A DNA stretch of 64,000 nucleotides, from NCBI GenBank assembly GCA_002314145.1, contig DCCG01000006.1, positions 1 to 64,000 on the forward strand, read 5' to 3'. Shown piece by piece: positions 1 through 7,606 of the stretch. The notes under the pieces were generated by a model. It did no database searches, had not been told where the DNA came from, and saw only the letters and a list, made by a program, of their open reading frames with translations. Within the stretch, counting starts at the first letter, position 1, and each line of letters begins with the position of its first letter. The stretch comes from Thalassolituus sp. UBA1087 (GTDB lineage: Bacteria; Pseudomonadota; Gammaproteobacteria; Pseudomonadales; Oceanobacteraceae). The translations under genes were made by a program, and so were the position numbers.

Positions 1-22
1 TGAGAGTAGGTCATCGTCAAGC
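1..22 (+). rRNA. rrf: 5S ribosomal RNA, 3' end only
   Basis: The first 22 bases match the conserved 3' end of gammaproteobacterial 5S rRNA (the GAGAGTAGGTCATCGTCAAGC segment that closes helix I). The rest of the gene and presumably a whole rRNA operon lie to the left of the window. A strong terminator follows ten bases later, as expected for the end of an rrn operon. Confidence 0.85.
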
Positions 23-31
23 TTCTATCCT

Positions 32-66
32 AAACCCCAGCAGGGCAACCTGCTGGGGTTTTTCTT
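32..66 (+). terminator. rRNA operon terminator
   Basis: A 12-bp GC-rich stem (AACCCCAGCAGG pairing with CCTGCTGGGGTT) around a GCAA loop runs directly into a T tract. It sits ten bases after the 5S end and would end the rRNA transcript. Confidence 0.9.
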
Positions 67-136
67 TATGCGCGACCGTTTGCCAGGTTGCCCTGTTGAG
101 GTTTGGGGTAGAATACGGTGAGTCTCTGTTACCGGA
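62..136 (+). repeat. direct repeat copy A, rRNA 3' flank
   Basis: This stretch, starting with TTCTTTATGCGCGAC and running through CCAGGTTGCCCTGTTGA to CTCTGTTAC, reappears in diverged form at 355-427. Each copy directly follows a terminator, so the terminator plus flank was duplicated as a unit. Confidence 0.75.
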
Positions 137-324
137 TAAGGGGCAGGCCGATCTCCTGCGTCCTGCAGGATCGGCATTCCCGCCATCCATGGCGGTCACA
201 TGTGAGCAGGAACCAGTCAGGAGCGCCGCAGGCGTCGCAAAGCGCGATAAACAGGAAAGCCAGACAGAGCGCAGCTCTGGACTCATTGTAGGTCATCGTA
301 ATAGACGATTAATCTGCTGTATTC

Positions 325-360
325 AAAAGCCCCGGTAGCTAACGCTATCGGGGCTTTTCT
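325..360 (+). terminator. second rho-independent terminator in the rRNA flank
   Basis: An AAAAGCCCCG/CGGGGCTTTT stem, extended by GTAGC/GCTAT around TAAC, is followed by TTTTCTTT. Upstream (290-300) is TGTAGGTCATCGT, which resembles the last bases of 5S rRNA, so this may be the terminator of a decayed second 5S copy. It also shields downstream genes from rRNA transcription. Confidence 0.8.
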
Positions 361-427
361 TTATGCGCGACAGCCAGGTTGCCCTGTTGATATTTGGGAT
401 GAATACGATGCTCTGTTACAGGATGCT
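355..427 (+). repeat. direct repeat copy B, rRNA 3' flank
   Basis: Second, diverged copy of the sequence at 62-136, again immediately after a terminator. It shares TTCTTTATGCGCGACAG, CCAGGTTGCCCTGTTGA and CTCTGTTAC with copy A. Bases 428-510, up to the M48 gene, hold nothing else I can recognise. Confidence 0.75.
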
Positions 428-510
428 GTGACAAGCTTTGTGCTATGGCAGGATAAGGACTGCACATACCGCCAGCGTTTGCACACAACGCTGGCGGCAT
501 GGGATGCGTT

Positions 511-1347
511 TTAAGCTCCGTTAACTTCAGCTGCTGAGGTTACTATATCCACCGGGTAGACGGCTGATTTCTGCTGTTGCGGGTTCAGTCCCTGCATTTT
601 TTCTCCCAGCTTTCTGAGGGTTTTGGCGCGGTTCGCCGGGGATGGGTGGGTGCTGAGAAATTCCGGTGTTCCGCCACCGCCGGCCTGTTCCATTTTCTGC
701 CACAAGCTGACTGCAGCTTCCGGGCGGTAACCGGCGCGGATCGCCAGTTCAATGCCGATTTCATCGGCCTCGGATTCGGCGGTACGGCTGTTGGGCAGTT
801 CCAGGGCAACTTTGGCTGCCAGGGCAGTTCCCGTCAGTGCCATGCCGTTGCTGTCGGTGAAAACCGCGGCGGCTGTCAGGCCGGCATTGGTAATCACCGC
901 GCGGGACATCCGCTCGGCGGTATGATTGGCCAGTGCGTGGGAAATTTCATGGCCCATAATCTGGGCGATTTCATCATCGGTGAGGTCCAGCTGGGTGACA
1001 ATACCACTGTAAATCGCCATGCGTCCGCCGGCCATGCACCAGGCATTCAGGGTATCCGGATCATCAATAATGGCCACACTCCACTTCCAGTCAGCGGTGT
1101 CCGGGTGTTGTTTAATGGCCTCGGTAATCAGGCGTCCGGTGATGGTGGAAATACGTTTAACCCAGGCCGGATCGGTAATCAGTTGCTGGTTGGAGTCCAG
1201 TTCGGTGACGGTACTGGCATAAGCTTTTTGTGACTCTACAATGGCGGAGTCCGGCGACACAATCATCAGTTGTGAACGCCCGGTCGGGCTGGTTGCACAG
1301 CCGGCAATGGTGGCAGCCAGCAATGTCAGGGGAATCAGTCGTTTCAT
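511..1347 (-). CDS. M48-family metalloprotease lipoprotein
   Basis: A 278-residue zinc metallopeptidase of the M48 family, similar to the outer-membrane quality-control proteases LoiP and YcaL of E. coli. The start at 1347 is chosen because an AAGGAC ribosome site precedes it and it opens a lipoprotein signal peptide with lipobox IAGC (lipidated Cys17). The zinc site is HEISH at residues 133-137 (catalytic Glu134), with a downstream ESEAD segment giving the third ligand and a C-terminal STHPSP motif typical of the family. It probably degrades damaged envelope proteins from the periplasmic face of a membrane. It is transcribed divergently from the helicase gene and looks monocistronic. The subfamily is uncertain. 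Confidence 0.88.
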   Translation of the reverse strand: MKRLIPLTLLAATIAGCATSPTGRSQLMIVSPDSAIVESQKAYASTVTELDSNQQLITDPAWVKRISTITGRLITEAIKQHPDTADWKWSVAIIDDPDTLNAWCMAGGRMAIYSGIVTQLDLTDDEIAQIMGHEISHALANHTAERMSRAVITNAGLTAAAVFTDSNGMALTGTALAAKVALELPNSRTAESEADEIGIELAIRAGYRPEAAVSLWQKMEQAGGGGTPEFLSTHPSPANRAKTLRKLGEKMQGLNPQQQKSAVYPVDIVTSAAEVNGA

Positions 1348-1451
1348 CGTCAGGTCCTTTGCAAAACGGGACGTATCGTGGTGTCTCAGAGTGCCTATAG
1401 TAAGTGGCATCTGTCAGGTGACTCAAGCTCAGCGCTATGACGTCTGTCTGT

Positions 1452-1457
1452 TATAAT
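1452..1457 (+). promoter_or_regulatory. possible -10 box of the helicase gene
   Basis: A perfect TATAAT lies 23 bases upstream of the helicase start, but no good -35 box is visible at the right spacing. Offered only as a weak candidate. Confidence 0.35.
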
Positions 1458-1480
1458 AAATTCCTTTACCTAACCGGAAT

Positions 1481-2818
1481 GTGTCAGTGTTTGCCAATAT
1501 CGAATTCAATCAGCGTCTGCTGGCCGGCCTTGAAAAGCTGGAAATAACCGAACCGACCGAAGTTCAGTCGCTGATGCTGCCGCTGGCCATGGCCGGCCGT
1601 GATCTGCAGGTGTGCGCTGAAACCGGCAGTGGCAAGACGCTGGCGTATCTGCTGCCCATTCTGGAAAAGCTGCTGGCGCAGCCTGCACCCAACTCGGCTA
1701 CCCGGGCGCTGATTCTGGTGCCAACGCGGGAACTGGCGCGTCAGGTGTTTAAAACCGCGAAGCATTTTTGCGATCTGACCAGCCTGGACGCCGGCCTGCT
1801 GACCGGCGGTGATGATTTTAAATATCAGGCCGCCATGCTGCGTAAGAACCCCGAGATCATTGTCTCCACCACCGGGCGCCTGGTTGATCATCTGAAGCGT
1901 GGCACCGCCGAGCTGGGTGATCTGGAGTATCTGGTGCTGGATGAGGCAGACCGCATGCTGGATATGGGGTTCGCCGATGATATGAATATGATCGTCAGCC
2001 GTTCCTCCGCTGCGCGTCAGACACTGATGCTGTCAGCCACACTGCGTCATGAAGGTCTGGGCCGCATCGCCGCAGCCATGCTTAACGATCCTGAACAAAT
2101 CACAACCCATACGGTAAAAGACCAGCACCAATACATCCGTCAGCAGCGTATTCTGGCCGATGACAACGCGCATAAAGACCGCCTGCTGGTGTGGCTGCTG
2201 GCCAATGAGAGTTATGATAAAGCAGTGATCTTTGTGAATAAGCGTGACGAAGTGGAGCGGTTAAACGAATTTCTGCGTAAACACCGCAACGGCATCGCCT
2301 TACTGCACGGAGAAATGACACAGGATGAACGCAATTACGTGATGCAGTCGCTGCGCGAAGGAAAGCGCAATATTCTGGTGGCAACCGACGTGGCCGCCCG
2401 TGGCCTGGATGTGGAAGGCATGGATCTGGTGATTAACTATGATCTGGCGCGCAAAGGTGATGAATATGTTCACCGTATCGGGCGCACCGGCCGCGCCGGT
2501 AAAGCCGGTCTGGCGATCAGTCTGATTGCGCCGAATGAATGGAATCTGAAAGCGTCGATTGAGCGCTACCTCGACCAGCAAATGTCTGCGCGCAAAATTG
2601 ACGGGCTGGAAGGTACTTACAAAGGTCCGAAAAAAGTCAAAGCGTCAGGTAAAGCTGCCGGTACCAAGAAAAAGCCAAAATCCAGAGCCTCTGCCGCCAA
2701 AGGCCGTTCGGTGAAGAAAAAGGCCGGGCCACGCCCGTCACGGCCAAAGGAGAAGGCAGAAAATCGTGGTAACCTGATGGACAGTGAAGGTTTCGCACCG
2801 ATTAAAAAGAAAAAATAA
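1481..2818 (+). CDS. srmB: DEAD-box ATP-dependent RNA helicase, SrmB-like
   Basis: A 445-residue superfamily 2 RNA helicase. Q-motif region near residues 22-30, Walker A AETGSGKT at 46-53, PTRELA, then the DEAD box within LDEADRMLDMGFA, SAT, and the C-terminal RecA domain ending in HRIGRTGRAG. The pattern ATTGRL followed by LDEADRMLDMGFA resembles E. coli SrmB, which helps assemble the 50S ribosomal subunit. Residues from about 380 onward are a Lys/Ala/Arg-rich basic tail expected to bind RNA. The start is GTG at 1481; another GTG six bases later is possible and the ribosome site is poor. Placement beside an rRNA operon suits a ribosome-assembly role but proves nothing. Confidence 0.88.
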   Translation: MSVFANIEFNQRLLAGLEKLEITEPTEVQSLMLPLAMAGRDLQVCAETGSGKTLAYLLPILEKLLAQPAPNSATRALILVPTRELARQVFKTAKHFCDLTSLDAGLLTGGDDFKYQAAMLRKNPEIIVSTTGRLVDHLKRGTAELGDLEYLVLDEADRMLDMGFADDMNMIVSRSSAARQTLMLSATLRHEGLGRIAAAMLNDPEQITTHTVKDQHQYIRQQRILADDNAHKDRLLVWLLANESYDKAVIFVNKRDEVERLNEFLRKHRNGIALLHGEMTQDERNYVMQSLREGKRNILVATDVAARGLDVEGMDLVINYDLARKGDEYVHRIGRTGRAGKAGLAISLIAPNEWNLKASIERYLDQQMSARKIDGLEGTYKGPKKVKASGKAAGTKKKPKSRASAAKGRSVKKKAGPRPSRPKEKAENRGNLMDSEGFAPIKKKK

Positions 2819-2839
2819 TCCGCTTAGCTCCACGTCAAA

Positions 2840-2867
2840 AGTAAGGGCCTGTCAGGCCCTTATTTTT
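2840..2867 (+). terminator. terminator between the helicase and moa genes
   Basis: AAGGGCC and GGCCCTT pair around TGTCA and are followed by ATTTTT, ending the helicase transcript. The hairpin contains the moaE stop codon (2860-2862), and the opposite strand reads ACTTTTG after the stem, so it may serve both convergent transcripts. Confidence 0.85.
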
Positions 2868-3363
2868 CAACCTTTGTTGCTTTCTTTTCCGTGTCGGCTT
2901 CCTCTCCGGCGTCCTGCCATTTACTCAGCGCCTGCTGGTCTTTATCCAGTGCTTCTACCCAACGCTCGCCCTTTTCCGTCACTTCCTTTTTCCAGAACGG
3001 GGCGCGGGTTTTCAGGAAGTCCATAATAAAGTGACAGGCTTCAAAGGCGGCTTCACGGTGTGCAGAAGAGACGCCGACGAAGACGATCTGGTCGGTGATG
3101 GTCAGGGTGCCGATGCGGTGAATTAAACGTACACGGTTTAATGGCCAGCGTTCAAAAGCCTGATCGACAATCTGCTGCAGCGCTTTTTCGGTCATGCCGG
3201 GATAATGTTCCAGTGTTAAGCCGGAGACTTCGGAACCCTGATTCATCTCCCGCACTAAACCACTAAAAAATACAATCGCACCATCACTGCGGTTGTCTTT
3301 GCGCAGTTCTGCGTATTCGGCGGCGACGTCAAAGTCCTGCGTCTGTACTGCAATAAATTTCAT
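2860..3363 (-). CDS. moaE: molybdopterin synthase catalytic subunit MoaE
   Basis: The large subunit of molybdopterin synthase (167 residues), which with MoaD puts two sulfurs into precursor Z (cPMP) to make molybdopterin in the cytoplasm. Family hallmarks include the GAIVFFSGLVR segment, EHYPGM, the RIG...VGVSSAHR stretch, and the C-terminal PFWKKE motif with the catalytic lysine. The start at 3363 lies ten bases after the moaD stop and preserves the canonical MKFIAVQT N terminus. The tail beyond about residue 145 is charged (Glu/Lys-rich) and longer than usual. Last gene of the leftward moa operon. Confidence 0.95.
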   Translation of the reverse strand: MKFIAVQTQDFDVAAEYAELRKDNRSDGAIVFFSGLVREMNQGSEVSGLTLEHYPGMTEKALQQIVDQAFERWPLNRVRLIHRIGTLTITDQIVFVGVSSAHREAAFEACHFIMDFLKTRAPFWKKEVTEKGERWVEALDKDQQALSKWQDAGEEADTEKKATKVEK

Positions 3364-3373
3364 ATCCGCTCTG

Positions 3374-3619
3374 TTATCCCCCGGTGACCGGTGGAAAGAA
3401 AGCGACTTCATCCCCTTCCTTTACGCCGGTATTATCGTGGGTCAGCGTCTGATTAACGGCGACCAGCGCCTTACCGTCAGCCAGAATATCTGCCTGCTCG
3501 GGAAAGGTCTGCTGCAGTGCGGACCGGATGCTGTTGGTATCGGAGGGCAGAGGGATATCCAGCTGAACATGGTCACAGTTGAGGCGCTCGCGCAGGGCGG
3601 CAAAAAATAAAATTTTCAT
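3374..3619 (-). CDS. moaD: molybdopterin synthase sulfur carrier MoaD
   Basis: Small ubiquitin-like subunit of molybdopterin synthase, 81 residues. The C terminus FFPPVTGG ends in the di-glycine that is adenylated (by MoeB, not in this window) and turned into a thiocarboxylate, the sulfur donor for MoaE. Its start codon overlaps the moaC stop by four bases (ATGA-type overlap), implying translational coupling, and moaE follows ten bases after its stop, so the two synthase subunits are made together. Confidence 0.96.
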   Translation of the reverse strand: MKILFFAALRERLNCDHVQLDIPLPSDTNSIRSALQQTFPEQADILADGKALVAVNQTLTHDNTGVKEGDEVAFFPPVTGG

Positions 3620-4131
3620 TGTCTCTCCTGACCTTCTGCGGCATTTTCTGTTGTCTCCTGTGCCTGCCAGTGGCCGGTTTTCCCACCCTGTTTTTCCAGC
3701 ACACGCATACCGTCGATAATCATCGCCGGGTCCACAGCCTTACACATATCAAACAGCGTCAGGGCTGCAACAGAAACCGCGGTTAAGGCTTCCATTTCCA
3801 CACCGGTTTTGCCACTCAGTCTGCACAGAGACTCAATGCGCACGCGGCTGTGTTGCGGCTGAGCTTCAAAATCGACGGCCACTTTGCTCAGCATTAACGG
3901 ATGGCATAATGGGATTAACTGACTGGTCTGTTTGGCCGCCTGAATGCCGGCGATGCGGGCGACGGAAAATACGTCGCCTTTATGGTGCTCGCCTTTCAGG
4001 ATTTTATCCAGCGTATCTGCACTCATGCGCACATAAGCTTCGGCCCGGGCTTCACGTACTGTGACGTCCTTCTGACTGACGTCCACCATGCTGGCTTCGC
4101 CGCGCTGATTAATATGAGAAAAATCGGCCAT
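3616..4131 (-). CDS. moaC: cyclic pyranopterin monophosphate synthase MoaC
   Basis: MoaC (171 residues) converts the MoaA product 3',8-cyclo-7,8-dihydro-GTP into cyclic pyranopterin monophosphate, the first stable molybdenum-cofactor intermediate. Visible family features are the N-terminal MVDVSQKDVTVREARA, AAKQTSQLIPLCHPL with the catalytic region, KTGVEMEALTAVSVAALTLFDMCKAVD and the active-site segment ending near MRVLEKQGGKTG. It starts three bases after moaB and overlaps moaD by four. Length is normal apart from a short Gln/Glu-rich tail. Confidence 0.96.
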   Translation of the reverse strand: MADFSHINQRGEASMVDVSQKDVTVREARAEAYVRMSADTLDKILKGEHHKGDVFSVARIAGIQAAKQTSQLIPLCHPLMLSKVAVDFEAQPQHSRVRIESLCRLSGKTGVEMEALTAVSVAALTLFDMCKAVDPAMIIDGMRVLEKQGGKTGHWQAQETTENAAEGQERQ

Positions 4132-4134
4132 AAC

Positions 4135-4686
4135 TTATCCGCGTGACCCTGTGCCGCAGTGGTCGCCCTGATTGCCTTTCAAGCGCAGGGCAAAATTACA
4201 TGGGCGGTGACGGCTGTCGATCTGGCTGACGATGATATCGTCCCAGGCGGTGCGGCAGGCGTTGGTGGAACCCGGCATGCAGAAAATAATTGTGCTGTTG
4301 GCCAGCCCGGCAACCGCACGACTCTGAATGGTTGAGGTCCCGATCTGCTGATAAGAAATCTGACGGAACAGTTCGCCGTAGCCATCCACCGTCTGATCAA
4401 ATAAAGGCAGTAATGCTTCCGGCGTGGAGTCGCGTTCGGTAAAGCCGGTACCGCCGGTGACCAGAACCACCTGTGTGCTGTCATCGGCAATCCACTGGGA
4501 AACCTGCGCGCGGATTTTGTATTTATCATCGACGATGATTTTTTTATCCGCCAGTTGGTGGCCGGCTGCAGTGATTTTTTCCACCAATAACTGGCCACTG
4601 GTATCGGTTTCTTCCGTGCGGCTGTCGGACACCGTCAACACGGCAATATTCAGTGGATAAAATTCGTCGGTAAAGGTTTTAGCCAT
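4135..4686 (-). CDS. moaB: molybdenum cofactor biosynthesis protein MoaB
   Basis: A 183-residue MoaB/MogA/MoeA-fold protein that binds molybdopterin. In many bacteria it adenylates molybdopterin before molybdate insertion; in E. coli its role is less clear because MogA does this. The core VTGGTGFTERDSTPEAL and the TIIFCMPGSTNACRTAW segment are the conserved MPT-binding loops. The ATG at 4686 is preferred over one seven codons upstream because it gives the conserved MAKTFTDEFYPLNIAVLTVSDSR start; it overlaps the mobA stop by eight bases. The C-terminal tail after HRPCNFALRLKG is slightly extended. Confidence 0.92.
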   Translation of the reverse strand: MAKTFTDEFYPLNIAVLTVSDSRTEETDTSGQLLVEKITAAGHQLADKKIIVDDKYKIRAQVSQWIADDSTQVVLVTGGTGFTERDSTPEALLPLFDQTVDGYGELFRQISYQQIGTSTIQSRAVAGLANSTIIFCMPGSTNACRTAWDDIIVSQIDSRHRPCNFALRLKGNQGDHCGTGSRG

Positions 4687-5278
4687 CAGGCACCTCGTGT
4701 TGTTCAATGCGCTGCTGAGCGGCCTGCCACTCAGCCATGGTATTGGTGTTGGTTAAAGAAAGATCGCGGGGTTCTGCCAGCTGCAGCCCATGAAACTGAT
4801 AAAAAATGGAGGCGACGGACAGCCGGCTGTCCGGGGTGTGCAGTTGCCGGCTGATTTCATCGGCAATCTCTGAGCGTACCGGCAGATACAGCGGCATATA
4901 ATGCTGACCGTAACAGACCGGTCGTTGCAGGCGGCGGCCTTCCTGCAGCAAAGGCATCAGGGTGTCTTCTGTGAGGCAGGGCAGATCCACCGGTACAATC
5001 AGCAGGCCATCGTACTGGCCAGACTCAAGCGCAGCCTGCAGGACGGAAAATATGCCGGACAGAGGACCTTTATCGCGCTCTTCGTCACAGACTATGCGGT
5101 CGGCGTTGAAGGGAACAGGCTGATCTTTCTGGCGGCTCACCCAGACCTGGGGCAGCCGCTTTTTCATGATGCGGTAAATATGCTCTGCCAGGGTGTGATC
5201 AGCATAAGGGAGCAGTGCTTTATCCTGCCCCATACGGCTGGAATGACCACCGGCCAATAAAATGCCCAGATTATCCAT
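4679..5278 (-). CDS. mobA: molybdenum cofactor guanylyltransferase MobA
   Basis: A 199-residue nucleotidyltransferase that joins GMP from GTP to molybdopterin to make the bis-MGD cofactor used by DMSO-reductase-family enzymes such as nitrate reductase and formate dehydrogenase. The nucleotide-binding signature LLAGGHSSRMGQDKAL is at residues 7-22 and VPVDLPCL carries the metal-binding aspartate. It sits between moaA (28-base gap) and moaB (8-base overlap), so guanylation is encoded in the same operon as pterin synthesis. Confidence 0.93.
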   Translation of the reverse strand: MDNLGILLAGGHSSRMGQDKALLPYADHTLAEHIYRIMKKRLPQVWVSRQKDQPVPFNADRIVCDEERDKGPLSGIFSVLQAALESGQYDGLLIVPVDLPCLTEDTLMPLLQEGRRLQRPVCYGQHYMPLYLPVRSEIADEISRQLHTPDSRLSVASIFYQFHGLQLAEPRDLSLTNTNTMAEWQAAQQRIEQHEVPDG

Positions 5279-5306
5279 CGTCGGTTACCTGCGGTTAAAC
5301 GGACCG

Positions 5307-6362
5307 TCAGCCGCCCAGCATGGCGAAGTGCCGGGTGGCGCCGGTTTCACCCTGCTCAAGGTGATGGCTGGTTTTTTTGTTGCCCAGCAAGGTGCGGATA
5401 TGCTGCTGCAGTGTCTGGGTATCGTCTTCATCCAGTAAGGGTCTTAATTCATAACCCTGTTCACCAAACAGGCATAAATGCAGCTTACCTTGGGCGGTGA
5501 TGCGCAGACGGTTGCAGCTGCTGCAAAAATCTTTGCTGTAGGGCATGATCAGGCCGATGTCACCGGCAAAATCCGGGTGACTGAATTCCTGTGCCGGACC
5601 ATCGTGAGGACCGCGCGGTTTTTCCGTCCAGCCCCGGCTGAGAAGGGTCTGTTTAACACTGTCACCGGACACATGGTTGGCCGCAAAAAATTCGCCGTTA
5701 TCGCCGGTTTCCATCAGCTCGATAAAACGCAGGGTCACGGGCGTGGTTCTGAGCCAGTCGAAAAAGTGCTGAAAGCTGTTCATATTCCACGCTTTCAACA
5801 GGACGGCATTCACTTTGATATGACGGATGCCCAGTTCGCGGGCAAGCTGAATACCATCGAGAATTTCCTGCAGTTTGTCGTGGCCGGTGATGGCTTTGAA
5901 CTGCTGTGGATCGAGGCTGTCGATGCTGACGTTGAGCTGATCCAGCCCGGCGTCTGCCCAGTCGCGGATCTGTTGCGTCAGGCGATAGCCGTTTGATGTC
6001 AGCGCCACGGTTTCAATGCCCGGGGTCTGTTTCAGTGTACGGATCACGTCCGGCAGATCTTTGCGCAGGCTGGGTTCGCCGCCGGTAATGCGGATTTTAC
6101 GCGTCCCCATGGCCGCAAACGCTGCAGCAATACGGCGGATTTCTTCCAGTGTCAGGAAGCCGCTTCTGTCTGTGCCCTGATAGCCGTCGGGCAGGCAATA
6201 GTTGCAGCGGAAATTGCAGACGTCGGTAATCGACAGACGCAGGTAGCTGAAGCGCCGGCCGTGATTATCGGCCAGTACTGCGCTGTCCTGTGCCGGTGAG
6301 AAACTGCTCACGGCGGCTTCTTCACCTTCCTGCAACACCCGCAGCGGGATGTGCATATTCAT
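5307..6362 (-). CDS. moaA: GTP 3',8-cyclase MoaA (radical SAM)
   Basis: A 351-residue radical SAM enzyme that cyclises GTP to 3',8-cyclo-7,8-dihydro-GTP, the first step of molybdenum-cofactor synthesis. The N-terminal [4Fe-4S] site is CX3CX2C at Cys49, Cys53 and Cys56; the C-terminal cluster site is FCSSCNRLRIT...LCLFG. ITGGEPSLRKDL is the SAM-binding GGEP motif, and the protein ends in the conserved GG required by MoaA. The start at 6362 has an AAAGGTG ribosome site nine bases upstream; an earlier in-frame start at 6485 would translate the structured leader and is rejected. First gene of the moa operon. Confidence 0.95.
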   Translation of the reverse strand: MNMHIPLRVLQEGEEAAVSSFSPAQDSAVLADNHGRRFSYLRLSITDVCNFRCNYCLPDGYQGTDRSGFLTLEEIRRIAAAFAAMGTRKIRITGGEPSLRKDLPDVIRTLKQTPGIETVALTSNGYRLTQQIRDWADAGLDQLNVSIDSLDPQQFKAITGHDKLQEILDGIQLARELGIRHIKVNAVLLKAWNMNSFQHFFDWLRTTPVTLRFIELMETGDNGEFFAANHVSGDSVKQTLLSRGWTEKPRGPHDGPAQEFSHPDFAGDIGLIMPYSKDFCSSCNRLRITAQGKLHLCLFGEQGYELRPLLDEDDTQTLQQHIRTLLGNKKTSHHLEQGETGATRHFAMLGG

Positions 6363-6500
6363 ATCGTTGACACCTTTCCAAATACGGGAGGCCCGTCCGT
6401 TTCCGGCTGAACCCTGGTGGCTTACAGCAGCCACGGCCTGCTGGCCATACTGATGATTCTGCGTAAGCAGACAGGTTAGGCGCACAGGCTCGGCGTTAAT
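6363..6500 (-). promoter_or_regulatory. structured moaA leader, candidate Moco riboswitch
   Basis: Read on the minus strand, the 138 bases before moaA fold readily. There is a TCTGC/GCAGA hairpin (6458-6471), a CAGCAG/CTGCTG hairpin (6425-6443), a CCG-GAAA-CGG hairpin with a GNRA tetraloop (6397-6406), and an ACGGG/CCCGT hairpin (6384-6396) just upstream of the ribosome site. Position before moaA, a GNRA-capped helix and the GGGCCTCCCG segment are what I recall of the Moco RNA motif (RF01055), which senses molybdenum cofactor and lowers moa expression. The match is from memory, not from a covariance search. Confidence 0.55.
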
Positions 6501-6763
6501 TAGTCCCCAGTGTAGTGATTTTTGTCATAAAGCTAAAGCTGACTGTATGAGTGTCAGGGGCGTAAAAAGTGGCGGTAAATGCTGTTCCATTGCCAGAACA
6601 AACAGCCGTCATGGCTGCCAGTGCGGTCACTGTGGGGCTGGGGACTGGTGGAAAGGAATAGTCATGTCTGGACAATTCTGTTGCGCTTACCAGTATAAAT
6701 ATCACCACAGGCGGCTGATATATTTCAAAATCCAAACAATCTCACTCACTATTGGTCAGAAGT
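6501..6763. other. intergenic region between moaA leader and OMP gene
   Basis: Divergent spacer that should hold the promoters of the moa operon (leftward) and the outer-membrane protein gene (rightward). I see no convincing -35/-10 pair or palindrome. Short open frames on both strands here have no ribosome site or recognisable product. Confidence 0.5.
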
Positions 6764-7606
6764 ATGCAGTTGACTGAAAAATCGTCCGCAGCGGTGAAGC
6801 TGTGGCAGCCCGCGTTGGTATCTTTATTCCTCAGTATCGTTTTTATGCCCGCTCATGCCGGCACTATGCGTCGCCAGGGGGACTTTTACGGCTACTGGGG
6901 CTGGAATAACGCCACCTACTCAGATTCCGATATTCACTTTCACGGCGAAGGGCATGACTTCACTCTGTACGACGTCAAAGCCAAAGACCGCCAGAACGAC
7001 GTTAACGTGCATCAGGTGTTTCATTCCTATCTGAACCCCGGGCGTCTGACGATTCCGCAGTACAACTGGCGGTTCGGTTATTTTATCCAGGATAACTGGT
7101 CCATCTCACTGGGCTTTGATCATATGAAATATGTCATGGTGGAAGACCAGACGGTGAATGCCAGTGGTGAAATTAACCGCAATGGTATTGTGCGCGATTA
7201 CAGCGACGGTGATACCGAAGTGCTCAGTGATGACTTCCTGAGTTATGAGCACACAGATGGCTTTAATATGATCTCGCTGGAAACAGAAAAATACCTGCCG
7301 CTGCTGAACTGGCAGAACAAAATGGATTTTGCCCTGTTTGCAGGTTTTGGAGCCGGTGTACTGTATCCCAAAAGCAACGTCAGACTGCTGGGCGGTGAAC
7401 GCAACGATGAGTGGCATGTCGCCGGTTACAGTACTTCGGTAAAAGTAGGTTTTGAAGCCAGCCTGTGGAAAGGTTTCTTCTTCCGTTTTCTGGGCAAATA
7501 CGGCTACGCCGATATGGATGATGTCTTAACCAGCAACCATGGCGATAAAGCCTCACAGAAGTTCTACTACGATGAATATATCGGTGTCTTTGGTCTGCGC
7601 TTCTGA
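6764..7606 (+). CDS. outer-membrane beta-barrel protein of unknown function
   Basis: A 280-residue exported protein: signal peptide through SIVFMPAHAG, then a sequence of alternating polar and aromatic residues and a C-terminal GLRF ending in Phe, the usual signal for outer-membrane barrel assembly. The segment FYGYWGWNNATYSDSDIHFHG near the mature N terminus is conserved in uncharacterised outer-membrane proteins I recall from Bacteroidetes and proteobacteria. No enzyme motif was found. The ATG at 6764 is chosen over a TTG four codons upstream. It ends directly against the convergent solute-binding protein gene. Substrate and role are unknown. Confidence 0.7.
   Translation: MQLTEKSSAAVKLWQPALVSLFLSIVFMPAHAGTMRRQGDFYGYWGWNNATYSDSDIHFHGEGHDFTLYDVKAKDRQNDVNVHQVFHSYLNPGRLTIPQYNWRFGYFIQDNWSISLGFDHMKYVMVEDQTVNASGEINRNGIVRDYSDGDTEVLSDDFLSYEHTDGFNMISLETEKYLPLLNWQNKMDFALFAGFGAGVLYPKSNVRLLGGERNDEWHVAGYSTSVKVGFEASLWKGFFFRFLGKYGYADMDDVLTSNHGDKASQKFYYDEYIGVFGLRF

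Noticed and set aside
96..338. 80-codon open frame in the rRNA flank
   Set aside because: It spans the region between the duplicated rRNA flanks and terminators, with no ribosome site and no recognisable product.
6496..6735. 79-codon minus-strand open frame before moaA
   Set aside because: No ribosome site or family; the region is better explained as promoter and leader of the moa operon.
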